Assembly (NCBI GenBank): GCA_963736445.1
Contig: CAVTOY010000004.1
Location: 1-64,000 of the forward strand
Source of the DNA: Thiosocius sp963736445
Lineage (GTDB): Bacteria; Pseudomonadota; Gammaproteobacteria; Chromatiales; Chromatiaceae
Length of the DNA stretch: 64,000 nucleotides
Direction of reading: 5' to 3'
Position 1 is the stretch's first letter. Every line of letters begins with the position of its first letter. Below are positions 31,986 through 38,779 of the stretch, piece after piece. A program made the translations under genes and the position numbers. Under the pieces are notes generated by a model. That model was not told the DNA's origin. It worked only from the letters and a program-made list of their open reading frames with translations, and did no database searches.

Positions 31986-32483
31986 ATGAAACGTTTCAGT
32001 CCGATCTATCTGGGCATGATCGCGGTGTTTGCGGTAACCGGCCAGACTACTCTGGCGGCCGATCCGGTCGCAGCCACGGCCGTTCCCGCCGAGGCCGCGG
32101 CGCAGGAACAGGCCCGTGCGATGCAGGGTGGGGCCGGTAATCAGGCCCACAGGCAGATGCAGCATCAATACAGAAATCAGCATCGCTACGGCCAAGGTCG
32201 CGGTCAGGGACAGGGCCCCGGTTATGGCGGCGGTGCCTATGGCCCGGGACGTGGTCAAGGGATGGGCCCCGGCTATGGCAGCGCTGCCTATGGCCCCGGA
32301 CGTGGCCAGGGAATGGGCCAGGGACAAGGCATGGGGCGCGGCCAAGGTCAGGGTATGGGCCAGAGTCAGGGCCAAGGCGCAGGCTCCTATGCACCGCGGG
32401 GTTATGGCCAGCGCGGAGGCTATCCGCAGGGTGGTAACTACGGCGGCAACCGTGGAAGTCAGGGCGGCGGTCGCGGGCGTTAA
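31986..32483 (+). CDS. Secreted Gly/Gln-rich low-complexity protein, copy 2
   Basis: This 165-residue paralogue of the protein at 28439 has a near-identical signal peptide (MKRFSPIYLGMIAVFAVT), AHRQMQHQYRNQHRYGQG core and C-terminal end (YGQRGGYPQGGNYGGNRG). It is longer through extra repeat units of the type GPGRGQGMGPGYG, so the repeat tract has expanded. The ribosome site GGAGGAGG and about 100 bases upstream are also shared with copy 1. A terminator-like hairpin follows at about 32522-32556. Function unknown. Confidence 0.8.
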   Translation: MKRFSPIYLGMIAVFAVTGQTTLAADPVAATAVPAEAAAQEQARAMQGGAGNQAHRQMQHQYRNQHRYGQGRGQGQGPGYGGGAYGPGRGQGMGPGYGSAAYGPGRGQGMGQGQGMGRGQGQGMGQSQGQGAGSYAPRGYGQRGGYPQGGNYGGNRGSQGGGRGR

Positions 32484-32521
32484 CCCAGGCACGCTGCAGA
32501 CACGCCAGACGGCCTGAAAGA

Positions 32522-32556
32522 CAAAATGGCGCTCGGTGATGGGCGCCGTTTTGCGT
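32522..32556 (+). terminator. Possible terminator after GQG gene copy 2
   Basis: AAAATGGCGCTC and GGGCGCCGTTTT can pair to form a short GC stem flanked by A and T runs, typical of an intrinsic, possibly bidirectional, terminator. The equivalent site after copy 1 has lost its T-run. Confidence 0.45.
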
Positions 32557-32667
32557 TATGGGCGCCTGTGCAGCGGGATGCGGAGGCGTTGTTGCACTTC
32601 TGCCGTAGGGTCGTGCCGCAAGGCGCCGCGCGCAATGTTTACCAACGCTTCGAACCGAGCTGGCACC

Positions 32668-33978
32668 TCAAGGCGCAGGCGGTAGGGCAACGCCAACGTA
32701 CGGTGAAGGTGTACCCGGCGGGACTCGTGAATCGTTGCCCCAACTAGGATAACCGTCGGTTAGCGTTTTCATGAATGCGACCAGGGCCTGTTCCTGATCG
32801 GCGCTCAAGCGTAGGTTGCCCAGTTCTTCGATGTTCACGTTCCGCTTGACCTCCGGCGCTGGCCAGCAGTCCTTGCCGAATCCAGGGTCGTTGATGTCAT
32901 GGCATTCGCGCGGCTTCACATCACGCGTGTTGTAGAAATGCACGACCTCCTCGAGCGAAGACAACGCGCCGTTGTGCATGTAAGGCGCCGTGATCGTGAT
33001 GTTGCGTAGGCCCATGACCTTGTGTTTGCCCAGCTGCTCACCACGGGGATCCGCCGCGGCGATATCCTCGCGGCCACCGAGACCCAGGTCGGGTTCCGGG
33101 TCCCCAGGGATGTTGCTATTTCGCGGCAGGCCGAGGTTGTCGTAGCTGAAATCCGTGAACAACGGCGGTATGGATTGACCGTCGGGTGTCGCGAGCGGCG
33201 TGCTGGGGTGACAGGCGGAGCACTGCGACTTGTCGCTGTTGAATAGTTCCAGGCCGGCGCGTTCCAACTCCGTGAATTCAGTTCGTCCGGCGAGAACGTA
33301 ATCGTATTTCGACGTGAATGGGCTGAAAATTTTGCTCTTTTCGAACTCGGCAATAGCATTGGCCATTCGCTCGAAGGCCTCGTGTACGCCCGGCGGGGGC
33401 AAGAGGTCCGCGGTTGCGGCTTCGTTCCCCGGAATACTATCCAAGTCGATCTTGTATAGCTCACGAAATCGACTGACATAAAGCGGGTTGCCTTTGAGCC
33501 GAGTTACCACCGCCCAAGAGCTGGGCATTGCCATTTCCACCGGATTAAGCGGCGGACCCATGGCCTGCTCGGCGAGGCTGGCCGCCCTGCCGTTCCAGAA
33601 CTGACCGCCGATGTAGAGCTGTTCGTCGGCGTCCCAATGGAAGTGCGGACTGAACCGGGCGTATGCGGCGCTCGGCGCGTTCAGGCGCCCGGCCTTGCCC
33701 GCCACCGATCCCTTCGAGACGGCCGTGCCGTCGCGCACGTTCTCCGGATCGACGAGGCCCGCTGCCGCTTTCGTCTCGCCCACTGCGGAAGCCCCTGCGG
33801 GCTGCAGGGCATGGCAGGTGTTGCAGGACTGGTTGCGTTCCAACGACAGATTACTGTCCATGTAAAGCATCTGTCCCAGCTGCTGCTCGGCATCCAATGC
33901 TGAGGCGTTACAGGAAAAGCCCGCCAGCGAGGACAAGATCACGGCCTTGAGGGCCAACTTGGGATTCGGTGGCATCAT
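32668..33978 (-). CDS. Di-haem cytochrome c peroxidase family protein (MauG/CcpA-like)
   Basis: This 436-residue periplasmic protein has a signal peptide (to about residue 27, ending SALDAEQ) and two c-type haem sites, CNTCH and CSACH. The spacing and the motifs GKAGRLNAPSAAYARF, NGRAASLAEQA, LGKHKVMGLRNITITAPYMHNG and LEEVVHFYNTRD are those of bacterial di-haem peroxidases that reduce hydrogen peroxide with electrons from cytochrome c. Two adjacent ATGs (33978 and 33975) are possible starts. It is convergent with the GQG gene and divergent from the haem protein at 34311. Confidence 0.92.
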   Translation of the reverse strand: MMPPNPKLALKAVILSSLAGFSCNASALDAEQQLGQMLYMDSNLSLERNQSCNTCHALQPAGASAVGETKAAAGLVDPENVRDGTAVSKGSVAGKAGRLNAPSAAYARFSPHFHWDADEQLYIGGQFWNGRAASLAEQAMGPPLNPVEMAMPSSWAVVTRLKGNPLYVSRFRELYKIDLDSIPGNEAATADLLPPPGVHEAFERMANAIAEFEKSKIFSPFTSKYDYVLAGRTEFTELERAGLELFNSDKSQCSACHPSTPLATPDGQSIPPLFTDFSYDNLGLPRNSNIPGDPEPDLGLGGREDIAAADPRGEQLGKHKVMGLRNITITAPYMHNGALSSLEEVVHFYNTRDVKPRECHDINDPGFGKDCWPAPEVKRNVNIEELGNLRLSADQEQALVAFMKTLTDGYPSWGNDSRVPPGTPSPYVGVALPPAP

Positions 33979-34310
33979 GGATCGGTTGCTCGATGTCGTT
34001 TTCCCGCCCTCAGATTTGACAACAGAAAATTCGTAACTGCATTGAGAAGCATCAAGCCGGCGTGGATGGCCCGGATGCCTCTACCAGAACAGCGCCATAA
34101 AACGCTATGGAATGATCCCCCGATCGGCACGTTGTCCCACGTGGCAGCGCCTTGGCCGTCGCCGCCTCGCGTGGTACTTGCAGGATGATCCGAATCCGTC
34201 GAACCGTCCGCGCTGGGCCAGCTCCCGACCAGGAGCGCCCATCGCGCGCCAGAAGATTGTGCTTTCTGTACACTGCCCATAGCGCATTACAACCCTCCAG
34301 GAGGAATCAA

Positions 34311-34880
34311 GTGAAGAAATTCATTATTGCCGCCGTGCTGTTCAGTCTGCCGTTCACCGTCGGCGCCGAGATCGACCAGTACAAGGCTGAGGCCAAGCAG
34401 ATTACCGGTGCCTTTTTCGAAGAGTTGAAGGGCGAGTTGGGCAAGGGCCTGAAGGCCGGCGGCCCCGTTGCGGCGATTGGCATCTGCAACACCCGCGCAC
34501 CTGCATTGGCCATGGAGCACTCGCAACGCTCTGGTTGGAACGTGGCCCGCACCAGCCTCAAGCTGCGTAATCCCGATAATGCCCCAGATGCCTGGGAGAC
34601 AAAGGTGCTCCAGCAATTCGAAGAACAACGCGCCAGGGGTGAGGGTCCAGATGCCCTGGTCTACACTGAGGTGGTCGAAGAAGGTGATGGAAGCTACTTT
34701 CGCTTCATGAAAGGGATCGTTATGCCACCCATGGAAAAGATGCCCTGTCTCATGTGCCATGGCGAGGACCTCGATCCCAACACTGCCGCCGTGATCGATC
34801 AACTGTATCCCCAGGACCAGGCGCGTGGCTACAAGGCCGGCCAGGTTCGTGGCGCCTTTACCTTGAAAAAGAAACTGTAA
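34311..34880 (+). CDS. Tll0287-like (DUF3365) c-haem protein
   Basis: This 189-residue periplasmic protein starts with GTG at 34311, with AGGAGGAA upstream; longer frames are not supported. Signal peptide residues 1-19 (FSLPFTVGAE). The C-terminal part has the haem-binding CLMCHG preceded by MPPMEKMP, as in the Tll0287-like domain family of haem sensors or electron carriers. A fragment of this gene has been copied to 31834. A strong intrinsic terminator follows at 34906. It is probably redox-related, like the neighbouring peroxidase. Confidence 0.85.
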   Translation: MKKFIIAAVLFSLPFTVGAEIDQYKAEAKQITGAFFEELKGELGKGLKAGGPVAAIGICNTRAPALAMEHSQRSGWNVARTSLKLRNPDNAPDAWETKVLQQFEEQRARGEGPDALVYTEVVEEGDGSYFRFMKGIVMPPMEKMPCLMCHGEDLDPNTAAVIDQLYPQDQARGYKAGQVRGAFTLKKKL

Positions 34881-34905
34881 GACAGCCCAACAAACATAGA
34901 GAAAA

Positions 34906-34931
34906 AAGGGGGCTTCGGCCCCCTTCTCGTC
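34906..34931 (+). terminator. Intrinsic terminator after the Tll0287-like gene
   Basis: AAGGGGGC (34906-34913), a TTCG tetraloop and GCCCCCTT (34918-34925) form a perfect 8-bp stem, followed by CTCGTCT. It is about 25 bases past the stop codon. Confidence 0.85.
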
Positions 34932-35055
34932 TGTTACCGGCTACAAGCGGTGATTCCGAGGGCGGTCGACTCGGATGTCGCGATTCTCAGGACAATGGCA
35001 ATATTTTCTGATCCCCGCCGTGGCGGGGTCTATTTGGCTGCTTCAAGATAGAGTC

Positions 35056-35733
35056 CTATGCCGCTTTGGTCAGCTTGCGCCGTCTAGCGAACCCTACCCC
35101 AGCAAGGCCGACACCGAAAAGCGCGATGCTGGTGGGTTCGGGAACCTTGCGGAGGCTGACATTGTCGAGCCCGACATAGCAACAAGTACTGTCAGTATCA
35201 ACCTTGAAGCCCGCAAAACTGATCGTTGTGGTCTCTTGCGCCGCCTCGAACAGCCAGCTCTGTAGACGCCAGTCATTCGCGGAAGTCTGGCCACCGGTAA
35301 ACGTCATAGGGCCCAAACCGGTAATCTCTACGCTGACACCGGGATCGCCTTGGTCACCGAAATTAAAAAACTGATCGGTACCGCCAATCCAGAAATCGAG
35401 TTGATAGGTCATTCCAGCCTGCAGCGAAAGCGTCTGCTGAATCGTCGCGAACCCGTCGTCCCCACCGGTCAGGTCGATCAATTTCGTTCCATCTTGGGCG
35501 ACCAGACCGAAGAAACCGTTCTGGATATAGTCGACCTCCTGCACGGTGACGTTCCAACCGGTGATCGCTGTTGCTGGGATCGTAGGACCAGAGGGTTTCG
35601 GCACGACGATCGCACCCGACGGTCCAATCGCCGGCCCCTGCTCGAAGCTGCCGTTGACGATCAGAGAGGCCTCTGCGGCCAGTGAACACAATCCAAGAAA
35701 CACGCTACACGCAATCTTCCTAACCATAGTCAT
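35056..35733 (-). CDS. PEP-CTERM sorting domain protein (DUF642-like)
   Basis: This 225-residue exported protein has a signal peptide (residues 1-22, ending EASLI), a beta-rich domain starting VNGSFEQGP with TGWNV and WIGGTDQFF as in carbohydrate-associated DUF642-type proteins, and a C-terminal sorting signal: VPEPTSIALFGVG, a hydrophobic helix, then RRRK. It is a likely substrate of the exosortase at 38780. Start is at 35733 or the ATG two codons later. Confidence 0.9.
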   Translation of the reverse strand: MTMVRKIACSVFLGLCSLAAEASLIVNGSFEQGPAIGPSGAIVVPKPSGPTIPATAITGWNVTVQEVDYIQNGFFGLVAQDGTKLIDLTGGDDGFATIQQTLSLQAGMTYQLDFWIGGTDQFFNFGDQGDPGVSVEITGLGPMTFTGGQTSANDWRLQSWLFEAAQETTTISFAGFKVDTDSTCCYVGLDNVSLRKVPEPTSIALFGVGLAGVGFARRRKLTKAA

Positions 35734-35879
35734 TCACCCAAAAAGATATAAATTCGCGGTACGAGTCCGCACAAGCTCGGTTGAGAATTAGCAGGTAGCA
35801 TGCCAACGCATCAACTCATTGCTTTGATTTATATTTTTCTGGATGCTGGCCCGCCGCTGTAAGGCAGGCTGACATTATT

Positions 35880-36462
35880 TAGAGTCCCCGATAGGGGATC
35901 TGTAAACCCCTCGCCTTTAGGCGACGGATAGGTCCGGTGGGATTATGCTCGGTGGATGGAGTCATACAAGAGCGGAAGCCATACGGTCTGGGACTGCAAA
36001 TACCACCTGGTGTGGACAACGAAGTACCGGTATCAGGTGTTGGGAGGTGATGTCGGGCTGCGTTGCCGGGAGTTGTTGCGAGAGATTGCGCGCAGCAAAG
36101 AGATGGTGATCTATGCGGGGTCGATCAACCGGGATCACGTACATATGCTGATTGGGATCCCACCGCAGTTGTCGGTATCGAAGGCGGTACAGTTTCTCAA
36201 GGGCAAGAGTTCGCACAGATTGCTGACGGAGTATGGGGCCTTGAGAAAGCGCTACTGGGGCCAGCATTTGTGGGCGAGGGGATATTGGGTGGCATCGAGC
36301 GGGAACGTGACCGATGAGGTATGGAAGGAATACATCAAGAACCAGACCCCGCCGGAGCCGGACGACGATTTTCACGTTGTGTAGCGACAGCAATCGGCCG
36401 AAGTGCCGATCGATCCGGCTTCCAGCCGTAACTCGAAGCCACCGGCTTTAGCCGGTGGAGTA
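35880..36462 (+). mobile_element. IS200-type insertion sequence
   Basis: A single TnpA gene is flanked by sub-terminal hairpins. The left end has TCGCC-TTTA-GGCGA (35911-35924), the right end CCACCGGC-TTTA-GCCGGTGG (36439-36458). Both have the same TTTA loop, as expected for recognition sites of single-strand transposases. There are no inverted terminal repeats or TnpB. Exact ends are estimated. Confidence 0.8.
35956..36384 (+). CDS. tnpA: IS200/IS605 family transposase TnpA
   Basis: This 142-residue Y1 HUH single-strand transposase has the HUH motif HVHML (His61, His63) and the likely nucleophile Tyr126 in EVWKEYIKNQ. N-terminal HTVWDCKYHLVWTTKYR is typical. The gene is full length with intact catalytic residues, so the element may still be active. 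It lies between a PEP-CTERM gene and the small CTERM proteins. Confidence 0.95.
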   Translation: MESYKSGSHTVWDCKYHLVWTTKYRYQVLGGDVGLRCRELLREIARSKEMVIYAGSINRDHVHMLIGIPPQLSVSKAVQFLKGKSSHRLLTEYGALRKRYWGQHLWARGYWVASSGNVTDEVWKEYIKNQTPPEPDDDFHVV

Positions 36463-36590
36463 TTCACGATCGAGTTGCCGATTCCGGGCCCGCGACCGGC
36501 GGCTGATCGCGAGGGCGCAACGGATCACTGTCCGAATTCTTTGTCGGAGCGATGTTTGCAGAATCGCATCGAAAATTGACCCCCCATCCA

Positions 36591-36611
36591 AGTTAATCGG
36601 GGTCTGACCCC
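36591..36611. repeat. GGGGTCTGACCCC palindromic repeat (family B)
   Basis: AAGTTAATCGGGGTCTGACC with the next C's; the core is a near-palindrome. Related copies lie at 40361, 41281, 46264 and 46583. It interrupts the antitoxin remnant immediately downstream. Confidence 0.6.
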
Positions 36612-36621
36612 TACGGACTGC

Positions 36622-36714
36622 TTAGACCGGGAGGCCACCCGGCTTGGCGTTACTCGCCAATCGATCATCAAGGTATGGCTGGCTGAACGCCTCGAGCGGT
36701 CTTCGGAGAAATAA
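36622..36714 (+). pseudogene. BrnA/CopG-like antitoxin C-terminal remnant
   Basis: The plus-strand frame reads LDREATRLGVTRQSIIKVW then LAERLERSSEK and a stop. This is the ribbon-helix-helix end of BrnA-type antitoxins. The N-terminal part and any BrnT toxin are missing; the open frame upstream runs straight into the GGGGTCTGACCCC repeat. A relic. Confidence 0.6.
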
Positions 36715-36974
36715 GGTTTTCGGCCAAGGCTAGTCTTAAACAGTTTAGGGGGCCGGACCCATTGCCACCCGATCTTGTCAGCCTTCTTTACATTATCAAA
36801 CAGCGCTGAATTAGGAAGACCGCGCAAGTTACTGTTTTTAATTAATTAACTTAATTCTGGCGCGAAACGTGCTCAAAGACCTCCTCAGATTGATATCCGA
36901 CAAGCCGGTTAGCTGCTGGCGTCAGATGTCGATCCCGCAAAAACGACAATGACAAAGAGAGGTGCCGAGACGCC

Positions 36975-37145
36975 ATGAATAAGCTACGAAAGCAATTGCT
37001 GACGGTGAGTACGCTGTTCGTCACCCTCGGCGCACCCAGCGCGTGGGCCGGTTCTATCGATCAAACAGCACCTGGCCCCGGGGTCTTCGCCCTACTGGCC
37101 CTGGGCGTGGTCGGCGCGATCGGTATCGCGCGTCTGCGCAAATAA
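36975..37145 (+). CDS. Mini exported protein with PGPG-type C-terminal sorting tag, copy 1
   Basis: This 56-residue protein is almost only processing signals. A signal peptide (residues 1-25, ...APSAWA) is followed by GSIDQTAPGPG and then a C-terminal hydrophobic helix FALLALGVVGAIGIA ending RLRK. The tag has the architecture of PEP-CTERM signals (short Pro motif, helix, basic end) but with PGPG instead of PEP. If both ends are processed, the mature product would be only about ten residues. It is the first of three tandem paralogues upstream of an exosortase. Function unknown. Confidence 0.8.
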   Translation: MNKLRKQLLTVSTLFVTLGAPSAWAGSIDQTAPGPGVFALLALGVVGAIGIARLRK

Positions 37146-37173
37146 GAAACAGTTGAAGAGGGATTTAAACGTG

Positions 37174-37341
37174 ATGAAAACCAATCGGACCGCACTCGTT
37201 AGCGCTGCAGCGCTGTCTGCGACCCTTGCGACATCGACCGCGCTTGCCAGTGCCGAAGTTGCCGCTCCCGGACCGGGCATCTTCGCGCTGCTGGCCCTGG
37301 GCGTTATCGGCGCGATCGGCATCGCGCGTCTGCGCAAGTAG
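37174..37341 (+). CDS. Mini exported protein with PGPG-type C-terminal sorting tag, copy 2
   Basis: This 55-residue paralogue follows copy 1 by 28 bases. The ATG at 37174 (or GTG 37171) is preceded by GAAGAGGGAT. A signal peptide ends ALA, and SAEVAAPGPG precedes the helix IFALLALGVIGAIGIA and RLRK. The tag is nearly identical to copy 1 in protein and DNA, while the signal peptide has diverged, suggesting selection on the tag or recent exchange of that part. Likely one operon with copies 1 and 3. Confidence 0.8.
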   Translation: MKTNRTALVSAAALSATLATSTALASAEVAAPGPGIFALLALGVIGAIGIARLRK

Positions 37342-37363
37342 CCTGACATCGGAGATCGATCGG

Positions 37364-37537
37364 ATGAAATTACTCAGAAACCTTGCCACCAGATTGCCCA
37401 CCGGCCTCTCTGCGTTGCTGGCCTGCGACCTAGCGATGGCCGGGCTACCATCAGCACAGATGCCGGGGCCCGGCGTGTTGGGGCTCGTCGCGCTGGGCGT
37501 CATCGGCGCCATCGCCGTCGCCCGGTCGCGCAAGTAG
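37364..37537 (+). CDS. Mini exported protein with PGPG-type C-terminal sorting tag, copy 3
   Basis: This 57-residue third paralogue lies 22 bases after copy 2, with GGAG upstream of the ATG at 37364. A signal peptide ends AMA, then GLPSAQMPGPG, the helix VLGLVALGVIGAIAVA and the basic end RSRK. Cys21 near the end of its signal helix could make it a lipoprotein candidate, but the lipobox context (LLACDLA) is imperfect. A perfect 9-bp hairpin follows at 37579. Confidence 0.8.
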   Translation: MKLLRNLATRLPTGLSALLACDLAMAGLPSAQMPGPGVLGLVALGVIGAIAVARSRK

Positions 37538-37578
37538 CGACAAGGTCCGCGGGGCGGGAATAACAAACAACGGCGTCG

Positions 37579-37612
37579 GGCGGGGACACGCGGCCCTGGT
37601 CCCCGCCATTAT
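37579..37612 (+). terminator. Hairpin after the three mini CTERM genes
   Basis: GGCGGGGAC (37579-37587) pairs perfectly with GTCCCCGCC (37599-37607), followed by ATTATTCG. This is a probable terminator or attenuator separating the mini-protein genes from the hydroxylase gene 20 bases downstream. Confidence 0.65.
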
Positions 37613-37626
37613 TCGCTGACTAGCAC

Positions 37627-38487
37627 ATGCCCGATCCCATCGCCGACACTAGCATCCTCGAGGCCGCGTTCTATGGCTCGCTGGCCCTGTTCGCGGTACT
37701 GGAGCGGTTCTGGCCACGACGCGAAGACGGGTCTTCGTTCCTGGTGCGTTGGAGCAGCAATTTCGGTCTGTTTGCGCTGCAGTTGTTGATCGCCTGGGTA
37801 TTGCTGCCCGGCGGGATGATCGCGTTGGCGGTGTATGCGCAGGCGCAGGGCTGGGGGCTGCTGAATCTGCTGACGCCGGCGTCCGGGCTGCTGGCGACCG
37901 TCGCCACTGTGCTGCTGTTGGACCTGACAAAATACTGGGAGCACCGGCTGTTGCACCGCTTTCCCTGGCTGTGGCGCATGCATGTCGTGCATCATGCCGA
38001 TCTCGACGTCGACTTCACGACCACGCTACGCCATCACCCCTTCGAGATCCTGTTCAGTGTGGCGGTCGGTGCGCTCGCCGTCATGGTTCTCGGTCTGTCG
38101 CCGCTGGGCATCTTTATCTTCACCATCCTCGCGGCCGTGGTGACCACGATGTCGCATGCAAACATCCGCTGGAACAAGACGGCCGATGGCCTGCTGCGTC
38201 TGCTGATCATGACCCGGGACGCCCATGCGGTGCATCACTCGGCGCTGCGCAAGGAAACGGATTCCAATTACAGCATCGTGTTCATCTGGTGGGACCATCT
38301 GTTCGGGACCTATCGCGCGGCACCCGAGAAGGGCCTGGACGCCTTCGACGTCGGCGTGGAGTACTTCCGCAGTCCCAAAGACCTGACCCTGCCGGCCGTA
38401 CTGAGCATGCCGTTTCGTCTGCCGAAGGCGGCCGCTTCGCCGCGACCCGCCGACGGCGTGCGTGAACGCCCCGAATCGCTGACCTGA
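37627..38487 (+). CDS. Sterol desaturase / fatty acid hydroxylase family protein
   Basis: This 286-residue integral membrane di-iron enzyme has four to five hydrophobic segments and the three histidine clusters of the fatty acid hydroxylase superfamily: HRLLHR, HVVHHADLD, and HAVHHSALRKETDSNYS. It would oxidise a lipid acyl chain or sterol-like substrate at the membrane; the actual substrate is unknown. It lies directly downstream of the PGPG mini proteins and upstream of the exosortase, so a role in modifying a lipid or surface component of that system is possible. Confidence 0.88.
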   Translation: MPDPIADTSILEAAFYGSLALFAVLERFWPRREDGSSFLVRWSSNFGLFALQLLIAWVLLPGGMIALAVYAQAQGWGLLNLLTPASGLLATVATVLLLDLTKYWEHRLLHRFPWLWRMHVVHHADLDVDFTTTLRHHPFEILFSVAVGALAVMVLGLSPLGIFIFTILAAVVTTMSHANIRWNKTADGLLRLLIMTRDAHAVHHSALRKETDSNYSIVFIWWDHLFGTYRAAPEKGLDAFDVGVEYFRSPKDLTLPAVLSMPFRLPKAAASPRPADGVRERPESLT

Positions 38488-38626
38488 CCGATCGCCGGTC
38501 GACGACCTGCGGCAGTAGCCCGCATCAGTCACCGGCCGGAAAGCCGCTATGGCACAACAGACTGAAATTTCTCTGGAAAGTAAGGAATCCATGCGTAACC
38601 CCAACTTGACACGCTGTTTTCGCTGC

Positions 38627-38722
38627 TTTCCTATCCCGGTCCTGGTGGCTTCTCGCTCGCTCTGGCTTGGTCTTCACTCAAGTGGTAGCTACGGCTACCA
38701 CTTTCGCTCCAGCCCGGCGCCT
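38627..38722 (-). repeat. Partial, inverted MITE-like fragment
   Basis: The segment CTTGGTCTTCACTCAAGTGG and following bases is the reverse complement of the interior of the element at 62738-62996. It contains a perfect hairpin AGTGGTAGC-TACG-GCTACCACT. Terminal repeats are missing, although GATGCGGGCTAG at 38766-38777 resembles the element end. Confidence 0.6.
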
Positions 38723-38779
38723 GAACGGCTGCGAAATCCACCAGCATCCGTGATGCCGGTGACAGATGCGGGCTAGCCG

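Noticed and set aside
32526..32747. 73-codon plus-strand frame after the second GQG gene
   Set aside because: It starts inside a terminator-like hairpin and overlaps the end of the di-haem peroxidase gene; no supporting features.
36525..36827. 100-codon minus-strand frame
   Set aside because: It runs through the REP repeat and opposite the antitoxin remnant, has no ribosome site and no family resemblance.
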